Assembly (NCBI RefSeq): GCF_002705925.1
Contig: NZ_NKRE01000001.1
Location: 1,707,573 to 1,771,572 of the forward strand
Origin: Mycobacterium ostraviense
GTDB taxonomy: Bacteria; Actinomycetota; Actinomycetes; Mycobacteriales; Mycobacteriaceae
Reading direction: 5' to 3'
DNA: 64,000 nucleotides
Shown: positions 44,281 through 54,164 of the stretch, one piece after another
Position numbering within the stretch: position 1 is the stretch's first letter
How the letters are laid out: each line of letters starts with the position of its first letter
The notes under the pieces: generated by a model
What the model was told of the DNA's origin: nothing
Database searches by the model: none
Seen by the model: only the letters and a program-made list of their open reading frames with translations
Position numbers and translations under genes: made by a program

Positions 44281-44760
44281 GTGCCGCTCTACGCCGCCTA
44301 CGGGTCGAACATGGATCCCGAGCAGATGCTCAAGCGAGCACCCCACTCACCGATGGCCGGAACCGGCTGGCTCAACGGCTGGCGGCTGACCTTCGGCGGT
44401 GAGGACCTCGGCTGGGACGGGGCATTGGCCACCGTCGTCGAGGACCCGGATTCCAGGGTGTTCGTGGTGCTCTACGACATGACGCCGGCCGACGAGATGA
44501 ACCTGGACCGCTGGGAGGGCTCCGAGTTCGGCGTCCACAAGAAGATCCGGTGCCGCGTGGAGCGGTTGTCGTCGGACACCACCACCGACCCGGTCCTGGC
44601 GTGGCTGTACGTGCTGGACGCCTGGGAGGGTGGGCTGCCGTCGGCGCGGTATCTGGGGGTGATGGCCGACGCCGCGGAAATCGCCGGTGCTCCGGCCGAC
44701 TATGTGCACGACCTGCGCACCCGTCCGGCCCGCAACATCGGTCCGGGTACGACGACCTGA
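44281..44760 (+). CDS. Gamma-glutamylcyclotransferase-fold protein (Rv3304-type)
   Basis: A 159-residue protein with the GGCT/AIG2 fold. The N-terminal substrate-loop motif YAAYGSNMDPEQM is clear, and the downstream stretch WEGSEFGVHKKIRCRVERL carries the glutamate region. Enzymes of this fold release 5-oxoproline from gamma-glutamyl groups; the activity of this member is untested. The GTG start at 44281 (VPLYAAYG) matches the M. tuberculosis length of 159. It is divergent from lpdA across 165 bp. Confidence 0.88.
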   Translation: MPLYAAYGSNMDPEQMLKRAPHSPMAGTGWLNGWRLTFGGEDLGWDGALATVVEDPDSRVFVVLYDMTPADEMNLDRWEGSEFGVHKKIRCRVERLSSDTTTDPVLAWLYVLDAWEGGLPSARYLGVMADAAEIAGAPADYVHDLRTRPARNIGPGTTT

Positions 44761-44801
44761 CCCGTGCCGGGCTGAGCTGTCCCCCGGCAAGCCGGCGGGT
44801 A

Positions 44802-45459
44802 TTACCCCATGACGGCGAACATCAGGGCGGTGCCAGCAGCAGCGAAGGCCTGGGACAGCAGTCCCAACTCGGTCAGCGGGCCGGCGGCAGCCGACCGGCC
44901 GGCTCGCCACGCGCCGACGTAACGCCATAGCCAGAGCATGGCCGCGACCGCGAACCCCAGGGTCACGATCCAGTTCGCCGCGGCGATCCACGCTCCGGCC
45001 CCGGACGTGGTCTGGCATCTGCGCTGCGGGCATCGACGCTCCGGCGATATGCATCGGTGCCGAACCTGCCAGCACATGGTCTGGTGAATGATCGGTGTAG
45101 CCCGCCAAGCTGCCGTTCATCAGCGTGTACATCCATGCCATCGCGATCATCATTGTCGCGTTGTAGCAGTTGGTTGTTCGGTCGCCGAGGGTGCAGCGTC
45201 GCCCGCCGGCCACGAGTACGAACCAGCCGGCCGCCAGGAGAAAGAAGACAATCGGCACCAGGCTGTGGGAGGCTGGTCGGATCCGCCAGGCCATGGCAAT
45301 CATGGCCGCCGACATGGACAGGTGCAGCAGGTGGTCGACTGCGCGGGTCCAGCGAGGACCCCGGGTACCGAAGACGTAGACGTCCGCCGCGATGCTGACG
45401 CCAAAAATTGTTGCGGCCGCCCAGCGCAGCGCCGACTCGTTCAGCACGGCGGCAGACAT
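44802..45459 (-). pseudogene. DUF5134 membrane protein (Rv0970-type), one frameshift
   Basis: From ATG 45459 the frame reads MSAAVLNESALRWAAATIFG and four membrane helices. It includes the periplasmic stretch GDRTTNCYNATMMIAMAWMY and a histidine/methionine-rich loop (NGSLAGYTDHSPDHVLAGSA, PMHIAGASMPAAQMPDH). The frame is lost near 45000. In the next frame the protein continues as GAGAWIAAANWIVTLGFAVA to MFAVMG and a stop at 44802, giving about 218 residues in all. Rv0970 of M. tuberculosis belongs to the csoR-Rv0968-ctpV-Rv0970 copper operon. Here the gene is divergent from DUF1490-ctpV instead. A single base could be a sequence error, so the gene may be intact in reality. Confidence 0.72.
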
Positions 45460-45564
45460 CGCGGCGCCGGGAACGCCTGGCGCGGCGTGGCCGGCGGCGG
45501 CTGAGTCGCGTGACCGGATTCGGCGGGACCACAAGTGAAATCGCCGCGGTTGCATTCTATGGAG

Positions 45565-45579
45565 TACCCTACTGGGGTA
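45565..45579. promoter_or_regulatory. RicR-type copper-repressor operator
   Basis: The sequence is TACCC-TACTG-GGGTA, an exact match to the TACCC-N5-GGGTA palindrome of the mycobacterial RicR regulon and closely similar to CsoR sites. It lies 47 bp before the DUF1490 start and 105 bp before the divergent DUF5134 start, so it could control both. The match is seen directly; the identity of the repressor is inferred. Confidence 0.75.
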
Positions 45580-45626
45580 TTGTAGTTTTGCAAGCTGGCA
45601 CGCACGATAGGAAAGGTTCGTTCCAA

Positions 45627-45926
45627 ATGGTTTCATGGCATGGGCTCTTGGCGAAATCGGTACCCACGTTGGTGACCGGTGTGGTGGGAGCAGTGGCTTA
45701 CGAGGTGCTGCGTAAGACGGCGGTGAAGGTACCGCTGCGGGAGGCGACGGTCGCCACTACCGCGTGGGGACTGCGTGGTCTGCGCACCGCAGAACGCAAA
45801 GCCCTGCAGAGCTCCGAGCAGGCTCGGCTGACGCTGGCCGATGTGGTTGCTGAGGCGAAAGAGCGCATCGGAGAAGATGTTTCACTGTCGCCGGTAGCGG
45901 GCGAGTGCCATGACCACGATCGCTGA
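45627..45926 (+). CDS. DUF1490 protein (Rv0968-type), copper-operon partner
   Basis: A 99-residue protein of the DUF1490 family. The N-terminal half holds one membrane helix ([19 protein letters not shown]). The rest is helical and charged and ends in CHDHDR, a short metal-binding-looking tail. The M. tuberculosis homolog lies between csoR and ctpV, and its function is unknown; a role in delivering or sensing copper is only a guess. The start ATG at 45627 follows AGGAAAGG, and the open frame upstream is not supported. The last 17 bp overlap the ctpV start, so the two are coupled. Confidence 0.87.
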   Translation: MVSWHGLLAKSVPTLVTGVVGAVAYEVLRKTAVKVPLREATVATTAWGLRGLRTAERKALQSSEQARLTLADVVAEAKERIGEDVSLSPVAGECHDHDR

Positions 45927-48321
45927 TCTGCGCCCCGACGCCGATGTCGAGCTGACCGTCGTATCCAATGCGGCGGGGCGGATGCGGGTTCACGTCGGCG
46001 GGTCCGGTTTCGACGGGATTCGAGCCGTCGCGACCGAGGAGACCGTCACCAGGGTGGCCGGTGTCCGGGCCGTTCAGGCATATCCGCGAACCGGGTCGGT
46101 GGTGATCTGGTTTTCGCCCGAGCACTGCGATACCGCGGCGGTGCTCGCGGCAATCGTTGATGCCCAACACATTCCGGCCGAGCTGGTGCCCGCGCGTGCC
46201 CCGCATTCAGCTGCTGAGCGCAACGGTGGCGTGGTCCGCAGGATCATCGGCCGGCTGCTCGGCCGTCCCGACGATGCCGCCTTGGATCGTGGCGGATGCG
46301 GCGAGGTTCAGGCCGCCTCGTGCCATGCCTCGCCCGGCGTGGATCCCGCGGTCGAGCGGCGGACTTGGTTGCGTCGGGTCTGGTTGGCCTGGCCGTTCGC
46401 GTTGGTGTCGGCCGGGTTGACGATGCTGGCCGCCCCGTGGGCGGGGTGGTTGGCGTTTGCCGTGACGGTGCCAGTGCAATTCGTGGCCGGCTGGTCGATT
46501 CTCAAGGAGGCCGTTGCCCAGGCCCGGGCGTTGAGCGCCAACATGGACACGCTGATCGCCCTGGGCACGCTGACCGCGTTCGGCTACTCCACCTATGAGT
46601 TATTCGCAGGCGGCCCACTGTTTTTCGACACCTCGGCGTTGATCATCGCGTTCGTGGTGCTCGGCCGCTATCTGGAGGCCAGGGCCCGGGGCAAGGCGTC
46701 GGAGGCGATCAGCAAGCTACTTGCCATGGGCGCCAAGGAAGCTCGGCTGCTCATCGACGGCGAGGAGCAGCTGGTCCCGGTCGAGCAGGTGCGGGTCGGG
46801 GACCTGGTGCGGGTGCGGCCCGGGGAGAAGATCCCGGTCGACGGCGAAGTCGTCGACGGACGCGCCGCCGTCGACGAGTCGATGCTGACCGGCGAATCGG
46901 TCCCGGTCGAAAAAGGTGTGGGTGACCGGGTTGCCGGGGCCACGGTCAACGTCGACGGATTGCTGACCGTGCGCGCCACCGCCGTGGGGGCCGACACCGC
47001 GCTGGCCCAGATTGTGCGCCTCGTCGAGCAGGCCCAGGGCGGCAAGGCCCCGGTGCAACGGCTGGCCGACCGCGTCTCGGCGGTGTTCGTACCGGCCGTG
47101 GTCGGTGTGGCCGCGGCGACCTTTGCCGGCTGGACGCTGCTGGCCGCCAACCCGGTCGCCGGCATGACCGCCGCGATCGCGGTGCTCATCATCGCTTGCC
47201 CCTGCGCGCTGGGCCTGGCCACCCCGACGGCCATCATGGTCGGCACCGGCCGCGGCGCCGAACTGGGGATCCTGGTCAAAGGCGGCGAGGTGCTGGAAGC
47301 CTCGCAAAAGATCGACACCGTCGTCTTCGACAAGACCGGCACCCTCACCCGCGCCCAGATGCGGCTCACCGACGTTGTTGCCGACCAAGGGGTTCAGGCC
47401 GACCAGCGCGACCTCGTGCTGCAGCTGGCCGCCGCCGTCGAATCCGGTTCCGAACACCCCATCGGCGCGGCAATCGTCGCCGGTGCGCGTGAGCGCGGGT
47501 TGACGATTCCGGCCGCCACAGAGTTCGCCAACCTGGCCGGGCACGGCGTACGCGCCGACATCGACGGCCGGCCCGTGCTGGTGGGTCGACGCAAGCTCAT
47601 CGTCGAGCACAATTTGGCGTTGCCCGATCACCTTGCCACAGCAGCCACCGAACTCGAAGAGCTCGGCCGCACCGCGGTGTTCGTCGGCCAAGACGGCCGG
47701 GTCGTCGGCGTGCTCGCGGTGGCCGACACCGTCAAAGACGAAGCCGCGCAGGTGGTCGGTCAGCTGCACGCCATGGGGCTGCAAGTGGCCATGATCACCG
47801 GCGACAACTCCCGCACCGCCGCCGCGATCGCCAACCAGGTCGGCATCGACCGGGTGCTGGCCGAGGTATTGCCGCAGGACAAGGTCACCGAGGTTCGCCG
47901 GCTCCAAGACGAGGGCCGGGTGGTCGCAATGGTCGGCGACGGTATCAACGACGCACCCGCGCTGGTGCAGGCCGATCTGGGCATCGCGATCGGCACCGGC
48001 ACCGACGTGGCCATCGAGGCCTCCGACATCACCTTGATGTCGGGCCAACTCGAAGGCGTCGTACGGTCGATCCAGCTCTCCCGCCGCACCCTGCGCACCA
48101 TCTACCAAAACCTCGGCTGGGCCTTCGGCTACAACACCGCCGCCATACCCCTAGCCGCGCTGGGCATGCTCAACCCCGTCGTGGCGGGCGCGGCCATGGG
48201 CCTCTCCTCGGTCAGCGTGGTGACCAACTCCCTGCGGCTGCGCCGCTTCGACAGGCTACCCGCAGCCCCGAAGGAAATCCCGGAGCGATTGAACGCACCC
48301 GACGACACGCTCCCGGGTTAG
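45910..48321 (+). CDS. ctpV: Copper-exporting P-type ATPase CtpV
   Basis: An 803-residue P1B-type ATPase. The N-terminal metal-binding-like domain (about 10-90, [20 protein letters not shown]) lacks the usual CxxC pair. Eight membrane segments are expected. Segment 6 holds the copper-type motif Cys430-Pro-Cys432 ([13 protein letters not shown]). The actuator has [14 protein letters not shown]. Asp474 in [11 protein letters not shown] is phosphorylated. [10 protein letters not shown] is the P1B histidine motif, and [12 protein letters not shown] the hinge. Overall similarity to M. tuberculosis CtpV (770 residues) is very high. It is expressed with the DUF1490 gene behind a RicR-type operator, and no csoR lies nearby. 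In M. tuberculosis the operon sits elsewhere, so this island has moved. Confidence 0.94.
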   Translation: MTTIADLRPDADVELTVVSNAAGRMRVHVGGSGFDGIRAVATEETVTRVAGVRAVQAYPRTGSVVIWFSPEHCDTAAVLAAIVDAQHIPAELVPARAPHSAAERNGGVVRRIIGRLLGRPDDAALDRGGCGEVQAASCHASPGVDPAVERRTWLRRVWLAWPFALVSAGLTMLAAPWAGWLAFAVTVPVQFVAGWSILKEAVAQARALSANMDTLIALGTLTAFGYSTYELFAGGPLFFDTSALIIAFVVLGRYLEARARGKASEAISKLLAMGAKEARLLIDGEEQLVPVEQVRVGDLVRVRPGEKIPVDGEVVDGRAAVDESMLTGESVPVEKGVGDRVAGATVNVDGLLTVRATAVGADTALAQIVRLVEQAQGGKAPVQRLADRVSAVFVPAVVGVAAATFAGWTLLAANPVAGMTAAIAVLIIACPCALGLATPTAIMVGTGRGAELGILVKGGEVLEASQKIDTVVFDKTGTLTRAQMRLTDVVADQGVQADQRDLVLQLAAAVESGSEHPIGAAIVAGARERGLTIPAATEFANLAGHGVRADIDGRPVLVGRRKLIVEHNLALPDHLATAATELEELGRTAVFVGQDGRVVGVLAVADTVKDEAAQVVGQLHAMGLQVAMITGDNSRTAAAIANQVGIDRVLAEVLPQDKVTEVRRLQDEGRVVAMVGDGINDAPALVQADLGIAIGTGTDVAIEASDITLMSGQLEGVVRSIQLSRRTLRTIYQNLGWAFGYNTAAIPLAALGMLNPVVAGAAMGLSSVSVVTNSLRLRRFDRLPAAPKEIPERLNAPDDTLPG

Positions 48322-48572
48322 GACGGCGCTGATCTAGCTAGCGGCCGGAGTTGCAGGACACAACTGCTCCCGTCAGCCACATCAGCCTCCACGGGTTCGG
48401 GGTGTTGGTTGCGCCCGGCTGTCAGCGACAATTCCGTTGCGCGCCTTGGCTTGTCGCTTGAACGCGGGCAGAAAGATGTGATTGCCGAGCCCAGGAGTTC
48501 GCCGGCTGGAGCACAATGCGCCCGGCCGCTCGGTGAAAAGTCCACTGGACCAGGAGATTTGGCAAAGGCGGA

Positions 48573-49742
48573 TCAGAACGCTGCCGCCTGTTCGATCACG
48601 TTGACCAGCACCCGCAGCCCGATCGCCAGGGCCCGCTCGTCGAGGTCGAACGTCGGCTGATGCAGGTCCAATTGCGGCCCGTCGCCCGACCACACGCCCA
48701 GCCGCGCCATGGCCCCGGGAACCTCCTCGAGATACCAGGAGAAGTCCTCACCGCCGCCGGACTGCCGGGTATCGGCCAGCACGTCGGGGCCGACGGCTTC
48801 GATGGCGTGGGTCAGGATGCGTGTCGAGACGTCTTCGTTGACCACCGGCGGCACCCCGCGGTGGTACTGCAGGGTGTGCTCGATCGCCAGCGGCGTCAGC
48901 AGCGCGTCGACGGCGTGGCGGATGATCTCCTCCAGGTTCACCCAGGTCTGCCGGCTGGCGGTGCGGACAGTCCCGGACAGGATGCCGGTTTGCGGAATAG
49001 CGTTGGCGGCCACGCCCGCGTTGACCGCGCCCCAGACCAGCACGGTGCAGTTGCGCGGGTCGATGCGGCGCGACAGCACTCCGGGCAGGCCGGTGATCAG
49101 CGTGCCCAGGCCGTAGACCAGATCGGCGGTCAGGTGCGGACGCGACGTGTGCCCGCCCGGCGAATACAGCGTGATCTCTATCGAATCGGCTGCCGACGTG
49201 ATAGGGCCGTGCCGGACCGCGACCCTGCCCACCTCGAGGCGGGGATCACAGTGCAAGGCGAAGATGCGCGACACCCCCGTCAGCGCCCCGGCCGCGATCG
49301 CGTCGATGGCGCCGCCGGGCATCAGCTCTTCGGCGGCCTGGAAGATCAGCCGCACCCCCACCGGCAACTCGGGCACCGACGCCAACGCCAGCGCGGTACC
49401 CAGCAGAATCGCGGTGTGCGCGTCATGCCCGCAGGCGTGCGCGACATTGGGCATGGTTGAGGCGTACGGCGCGCCGGTGCGCTCGGCCATCGGCAGCGCA
49501 TCCATATCGGCGCGCAGCGCTATCCGCGGCTGATGTTCCGGGCCGAAATCGCACGTCAGTCCGGTGCCGCCGGGCAGCACTTTGGGGTTCAGGCCCGCGT
49601 CGGCCAATCGCTCGGCCACAAACTGGGTGGTGGCATACTCCTGACGGCCCAGCTCGGGGTAACGGTGGATATGCCGGCGCCAGGCGACCAGGTCGTCGTA
49701 GTGTGCGGCCAGCCACGACTCGGCGGTGTCGACGAGGCTCAT
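48573..49742 (-). CDS. amiA1: M20 family amidohydrolase AmiA1
   Basis: A 389-residue metallo-amidohydrolase of the M20D (N-acyl-amino-acid/hippurate hydrolase) type, equal in length to M. tuberculosis AmiA1. Metal-site features are ALRADMDALPM, NVAHACGHDAHTAILLGTA and FQAAEELMPGG. The dimerisation domain sits between about 180 and 290. SGGGEDFSWYLEEVPGAMARLG is the C-terminal family block. It removes acyl groups from amino acids or peptides, with the physiological substrate unknown. The start is ATG 49742 in a 4-bp overlap with the amiB1 stop; the open frame continues upstream through amiB1 but is not coding. About 250 bp without a gene follow before ctpV on the other strand. Confidence 0.93.
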   Translation of the reverse strand: MSLVDTAESWLAAHYDDLVAWRRHIHRYPELGRQEYATTQFVAERLADAGLNPKVLPGGTGLTCDFGPEHQPRIALRADMDALPMAERTGAPYASTMPNVAHACGHDAHTAILLGTALALASVPELPVGVRLIFQAAEELMPGGAIDAIAAGALTGVSRIFALHCDPRLEVGRVAVRHGPITSAADSIEITLYSPGGHTSRPHLTADLVYGLGTLITGLPGVLSRRIDPRNCTVLVWGAVNAGVAANAIPQTGILSGTVRTASRQTWVNLEEIIRHAVDALLTPLAIEHTLQYHRGVPPVVNEDVSTRILTHAIEAVGPDVLADTRQSGGGEDFSWYLEEVPGAMARLGVWSGDGPQLDLHQPTFDLDERALAIGLRVLVNVIEQAAAF

Positions 49743-50926
49743 CGGGCTGCCGCCCTGCGCTGCCGCGCAGCCAGCACCCGGTCCCGCTGGTCGGGGGTCT
49801 CGGCGAGGCGAACAACCGTGCGCGCCAACATGATTGCACCATCGACGACGGCGCAGTCGGCACTCGGGCCGGCCGCGGCCGCGGCGAAGGCGCGCTGGTG
49901 AACCGTGGCCCCGCCGGCCTCGACACCGATCACCGGATGGATCCCCGGCAGCACCTGCGTCACATTGCCCATATCGGTGCTGCCCATGGGCAGCCCTGCC
50001 TCGACGGCGGCGGGCACCGGGTCGCGTCCGAGCCGGCGCATTTCTTCTCGGCACGCGTCGACGAGCCATGGATCGGGGTTCAATTCCGCGTATGCGGTTG
50101 CGGCGGCGCCGATTTCGTATTCGCAGCCGGCGGCCAGCGCTCCCGCGGCGAAGCAGGCATACACCCGGCCCTCCAAGTCGCGCAGCGATTCCGAGTCGTG
50201 GGCGCGCGTCGCGTACTGCAGCATCGCGTGCCCGGGAATCACGTTGACCGCCTGCCCGCCGTCGGTGACGATGCCGTGCATCAGCTGCCCAGGCGCCAGT
50301 TGCTGCCGCAGCAGCCCGATAGCCACCTGCGCGACGGTCACGGCGTCGGCGGCATTGACTCCCAGATGCGGGGCGACGGCGGCGTGCGATTCCTTGCCGC
50401 GGTAACGCACGGTCACTTCGGACAGCGCCAGCGACCGGGCCCCGGCGATATCCGTCGGCCCCGGGTGCACCATCACCGCCAGCGCCACGTCGTCGAATGT
50501 CCCGGCCTGCAGCATCAGCGCCTTCCCGCCCCCGGACTCCTCGGCGGGAGTGCCCAGTAGGGCAACGGTCAGGCCGAGGTCGTCGGCGACCTCGGCCAGC
50601 GCCAGCGCGGCGCCCACCGCCGACGCCGCGATGATGTTGTGGCCGCAGGCATGCCCGATCTCGGGAAGCGCATCGTATTCGGCGCAGATCCCGGCCACCA
50701 GCGGCCCGTGGCCGAAGTCCGCCCGGAATGCCGTGTCCAATCCGCCGGCGGCCGCGGTGATCGCGAAACCCCGTTCGGCGGCCAGCGTTTGCGCTTTGGC
50801 GCAGCTGCGATATTCGGCGAACGCCAACTCCGGCTCGGCGTGGATAGCGTGGGAGAGTTCGACCAAGTCACTACCGCGGCGTCGCACCAACTCCTCCACG
50901 CGGTCGGCAGCGGTGAGTGCGGGCAT
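49739..50926 (-). CDS. amiB1: M20 family amidohydrolase AmiB1
   Basis: A 395-residue paralog of AmiA1 in the M20 amidohydrolase family. ICAEYDALPEIGHACGHNII carries the first metal ligands, GTPAEESGGGKALM the catalytic glutamate region, and GSTDMGNVTQVLPGIHPVIG the C-terminal ligands. Members related to AbgB act on p-aminobenzoyl-glutamate or other N-acyl substrates, so a role in amide or peptide turnover is likely but untested. The ATG at 50926 is the family start (MPALTAADRVEELV). It is transcribed with amiA1, and upstream lies a perfect 21-bp inverted repeat before the divergent deoD. Confidence 0.92.
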   Translation of the reverse strand: MPALTAADRVEELVRRRGSDLVELSHAIHAEPELAFAEYRSCAKAQTLAAERGFAITAAAGGLDTAFRADFGHGPLVAGICAEYDALPEIGHACGHNIIAASAVGAALALAEVADDLGLTVALLGTPAEESGGGKALMLQAGTFDDVALAVMVHPGPTDIAGARSLALSEVTVRYRGKESHAAVAPHLGVNAADAVTVAQVAIGLLRQQLAPGQLMHGIVTDGGQAVNVIPGHAMLQYATRAHDSESLRDLEGRVYACFAAGALAAGCEYEIGAAATAYAELNPDPWLVDACREEMRRLGRDPVPAAVEAGLPMGSTDMGNVTQVLPGIHPVIGVEAGGATVHQRAFAAAAAGPSADCAVVDGAIMLARTVVRLAETPDQRDRVLAARQRRAAAR

Positions 50927-50962
50927 CTTCGCAGTATCTCATCGACGGGGTCCGGTTCACTG

Positions 50963-51022
50963 GCGAGCAGACACAGAGTCGCATGGCGGCGCCGAGCGGC
51001 GTGCGACTCTGTGTCTGCTCGC
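50963..51022. repeat. Perfect 21-bp inverted repeat between amiB1 and deoD
   Basis: GCGAGCAGACACAGAGTCGC (50963-50982, plus one base) and its exact complement at 51002-51022 flank an 18-bp loop. It lies between divergent genes, so it is not a simple terminator. Similar GCGAGCAGACGC-type palindromes are dispersed in mycobacterial genomes as far as I recall. Confidence 0.85.
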
Positions 51023-51040
51023 GCTGGGTAGGCTGCCCGT

Positions 51041-51856
51041 GTGTGCGACCCGCTGCCGGAGCCCGGAGAACTCGCTCGGCACGCAGCGCAAGTCATCGCC
51101 GAGCGCACCGGGATCGGCCGTCATGACGTCGCCGTCATTCTCGGGTCGGGATGGTCTGCGGCCATCGCCGCGCTGGGTCGGCCGACGGCCGTACTGCCCC
51201 AGGCCGACGTGCCCGGGTTCGCACCGCCCCGGGCAGCCGGGCACGCCGGCGAGCTGTTGTCCGTGCCGATCGGTGATCACCGGGCGCTGGTGCTTGCCGG
51301 CCGCATCCACGCCTACGAGGGACACGACCTGCGTCATGTCGTCCACCCGGTGCGCGCGGCGTGCGCGGCGGGAGCACACACCGTCGTGCTCACCAATGCC
51401 GCCGGCGGGCTGCGGCCGGATATGCAGGTCGGTCAGCCGGTGCTGATCAGCGACCACCTGAACCTGACGGCGCGGTCCCCGCTGGTGGGGGCGCAGTTCG
51501 TCGACCTGACCGACGCGTATTCACCGCGGCTGCGGCAGCTCGCCCGCCGATCCGATCCGGGTCTGCTCGAAGGCGTGTACGCCGGCCTGCCCGGACCGCA
51601 CTACGAGACGCCGGCCGAGATCCGGATGCTGCAAACGCTGGGTGCCGACCTAGTGGGCATGTCGACGGTGCACGAGACGATTGCCGCCCGCGCGGCGGGC
51701 GCCGAGGTGTTGGGCATCTCGCTGGTGACCAACCTGGCGGCCGGCATCACCGGTCAGCCGCTCAGCCACGCCGAGGTACTGGCCGCCGGCGCGGCGTCGG
51801 CGGCCCGGATGGGTGCGCTGCTGGCCTCAGTGATCGAGCGCATAGCGCGAGTCTGA
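51041..51856 (+). CDS. deoD: Purine nucleoside phosphorylase
   Basis: A 271-residue trimeric-type purine nucleoside phosphorylase. It splits inosine and guanosine (and deoxy forms) with phosphate into base plus ribose-1-phosphate. Motifs are [51 protein letters not shown] (phosphate and base pocket), [20 protein letters not shown] and [20 protein letters not shown]. The GTG at 51041 is close to the family start. pmmB begins 3 bp after the stop, so the two form an operon: PNP makes ribose-1-phosphate and PmmB-type mutases can act on sugar 1-phosphates. Confidence 0.95.
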   Translation: MCDPLPEPGELARHAAQVIAERTGIGRHDVAVILGSGWSAAIAALGRPTAVLPQADVPGFAPPRAAGHAGELLSVPIGDHRALVLAGRIHAYEGHDLRHVVHPVRAACAAGAHTVVLTNAAGGLRPDMQVGQPVLISDHLNLTARSPLVGAQFVDLTDAYSPRLRQLARRSDPGLLEGVYAGLPGPHYETPAEIRMLQTLGADLVGMSTVHETIAARAAGAEVLGISLVTNLAAGITGQPLSHAEVLAAGAASAARMGALLASVIERIARV

Positions 51857-51859
51857 GTC

Positions 51860-53449
51860 ATGGCTTCCGTGACACCCGAGGAATGGATCGCCCACGATCC
51901 CGACCCGGTGACCGCCGCCGAGCTCGCCGCCTGCAGCCCCGGCGAACTCGCCGCGCGGTTTGCCCGTCCGCTCACCTTCGGTACCGCGGGGCTGCGCGGA
52001 CCGGTACGCGGCGGGCCGGACGCGATGAACCTGGCGGTGGTGCTGCGCGCCACCTGGGCGGTGGCTCGGGTGCTCGGCGACCAATCCGGCCCGCGCTCCC
52101 CGACCGTCATCGTCGGCCGCGACGCCCGGCACGGCTCGGTGGCCTTCGCTACCGCTGCAGCGGAAGTGCTTGCCGCCAACGGCTTTTCGGTGCTGCTGTT
52201 GCCGGAGCCGGTGCCCACACCAGTCGTCGCGTTCGCGGTGCGCCGCACCGGCGCCGCGGCCGGGATACAAATCACGGCGTCACACAACCCGGCGACCGAC
52301 AACGGCTACAAGGTGTACCTCGACGGCGGCATCCAGATCGTCTCGCCCACCGACCGCCGCATCGAAGCCGCGATGGCCACCGCCCCGCCGGCAGATCAGA
52401 TCACCAGAAAGCCCGTCGAACCCGCGCACACCGATCTGCTCGACCGCTACATCGAGCGTGCGGCGGCGGTCCGCCACTCGACCGGATCCGTGCGGATAGC
52501 CCTGACCGCGATGCACGGCGTCGGTGGCGCGGTAGCCGTCGAAACGCTTCGCCGGGCCGGCTTCACCCACGTGCACACCGTCACGTCGCAGTTCGCACCC
52601 GACCCCGACTTCCCCACCGTCGCATTCCCCAACCCTGAGGAGCCGAGCGCCACCGATGCGCTGCTGGCACTGGCCGCCGATATCCGCGCCGACGTCGCGA
52701 TCGCGCTGGATCCCGACGCGGACCGGTGCGCGGTCGGCATACCCGCCGAAACCGGTTGGCGGATGCTTTCCGGAGACGAAACAGGTTGGCTGCTAGGCGA
52801 TTACATCCTGTCGCAACCCCCAGCAGGGCCTCGGACGGTCGCCAGCACGGTGGTGTCGTCGCGGATGCTGGCGGCGATCGCCGCCGACTACGGCGCGGTC
52901 CACGTGGAGACCCTCACCGGGTTCAAGTGGCTGGCCCGGGCCGACGCCGATCGGCCCGGCACCCTGGTGTACGCGTACGAGGAAGCGATCGGGCATTGCG
53001 TCGACCCCGCCGCGGTGCGCGACAAGGACGGCATCAGCGCCGCCGTATTGATGTGCGATGCGGCGGCGACGCTGAAACGGCAGGGCCGTTCGGTGCCGGA
53101 CAAACTCGACGAGCTTGCCCGGCGCTACGGCGTCCACGACGTTGCGGCGGTGCCACGCCGGGTCGCCGATGCCGGCGAGGCCGATGCCGTGATGACACGG
53201 CTGCGCCATACCCCACCCGACCGGCTGGCCGGTTTTCCCGCGACCGTCACCGACATCGCCGACGCGCTGATCTTCACCGGCGGCGACGGCGACACCTCGG
53301 TTCGGGTGGTGGTGCGACCTTCGGGCACCGAGCCAAAGCTGAAGTGCTACTTGGAGGTTCGCTGCTCCGTGGCCGTCGACTTGGCTGCCGCGAGGCAGCG
53401 GGCCAGGCAGTTGCGTGACGAGCTGGTCGCCTCGGTGCGCGGCTGGTGA
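51860..53449 (+). CDS. pmmB: Phosphohexomutase/phosphopentomutase-type enzyme PmmB
   Basis: A 529-residue alpha-D-phosphohexomutase family enzyme. It interconverts sugar 1- and 6-phosphates (or pentose 1- and 5-phosphates) through a phosphoserine. The catalytic serine is Ser141 in ITASHNPATDNGYKVY. The metal loop is ALDPDADRCAVG, the sugar loop YEEAIGHCVDP, and the phosphate-binding loop VRPSGTEPKLKCYLEV. Although named phosphomannomutase B, its operon with deoD suggests a phosphopentomutase role; this is inference. The ATG at 51860 lies 3 bp after deoD. It converges with upp, whose stop is one base away. Confidence 0.93.
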   Translation: MASVTPEEWIAHDPDPVTAAELAACSPGELAARFARPLTFGTAGLRGPVRGGPDAMNLAVVLRATWAVARVLGDQSGPRSPTVIVGRDARHGSVAFATAAAEVLAANGFSVLLLPEPVPTPVVAFAVRRTGAAAGIQITASHNPATDNGYKVYLDGGIQIVSPTDRRIEAAMATAPPADQITRKPVEPAHTDLLDRYIERAAAVRHSTGSVRIALTAMHGVGGAVAVETLRRAGFTHVHTVTSQFAPDPDFPTVAFPNPEEPSATDALLALAADIRADVAIALDPDADRCAVGIPAETGWRMLSGDETGWLLGDYILSQPPAGPRTVASTVVSSRMLAAIAADYGAVHVETLTGFKWLARADADRPGTLVYAYEEAIGHCVDPAAVRDKDGISAAVLMCDAAATLKRQGRSVPDKLDELARRYGVHDVAAVPRRVADAGEADAVMTRLRHTPPDRLAGFPATVTDIADALIFTGGDGDTSVRVVVRPSGTEPKLKCYLEVRCSVAVDLAAARQRARQLRDELVASVRGW

Positions 53450-53450
53450 T

Positions 53451-54074
53451 CTAGCGGGGGCCGAACTGGCGGTCACCCGCGTCGCCGAGACCGGGCAGGA
53501 TGAACGCCGCGTCGTTCAGCCCGTCGTCGATGGCGGCAGTGAACAACCGCGCGTTCGGCGCCACTTTTTCCAGCGCCGCAATGCCTTCCGGCGCCGCGCA
53601 CACACACAGCACGGTGATGTCGCTCGCCCCGCGGGACAACAGCAGGCCAACCGCGTACGTCATCGACCCGCCGGTGGCCAGCATCGGGTCCAGGACCATC
53701 ACCGGTAGACCAGTCAAATCGTCGGGCAGCAACTCCAGATATGACACCGGCTGACGCGATTTCTCGTCCCGGCCGACACAGACAAAGGCGACATCCGCCT
53801 CCGGTAGCGCCGCATGCGCCTCGCCGACCATGCCCAATCCGGCGCGCAGCACCGGTACCAGCAGCGGCGGTTTGGCCAGCCGCACTCCCGTCATCTCCGC
53901 GAGCGGCGTGCGGATCGGGACCGGCTCGGTGGGCGCGTCGCGGGTCGCCTCGTACACCAGCGCCAGCGTCAGCTCATGCAACGCGGCCCGGAAGGCGGCG
54001 TTGCGGGTGCGTTCGTTGCGCAGCACGGTCAGCCGGGCCGCCACCAGCGGGTGGTCGATGACGTGGACATCCAC
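53451..54074 (-). CDS. upp: Uracil phosphoribosyltransferase
   Basis: A 207-residue enzyme making UMP from uracil and PRPP, identical in length to the M. tuberculosis protein. The PRPP-binding motif is [18 protein letters not shown], the flexible loop [20 protein letters not shown], and the uracil site [18 protein letters not shown]. The GTG start at 54074 gives [15 protein letters not shown], the family N-terminus; the open frame upstream runs antisense through sapM. It is divergent from sapM with 90 bp between. Confidence 0.95.
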   Translation of the reverse strand: MDVHVIDHPLVAARLTVLRNERTRNAAFRAALHELTLALVYEATRDAPTEPVPIRTPLAEMTGVRLAKPPLLVPVLRAGLGMVGEAHAALPEADVAFVCVGRDEKSRQPVSYLELLPDDLTGLPVMVLDPMLATGGSMTYAVGLLLSRGASDITVLCVCAAPEGIAALEKVAPNARLFTAAIDDGLNDAAFILPGLGDAGDRQFGPR

Positions 54075-54164
54075 GGGGTGTGACCCTATAACGATCGGGC
54101 TCACGCCGGCTGACACGCTGACTCTCGCGCTGCGGCGAGTCGAAGCCGCCCCTATACTCCGGGC

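Noticed and set aside
48322..48572. Small gene between ctpV and amiA1
   Set aside because: Only short frames without start signals or recognisable products; treated as a convergent intergenic region.
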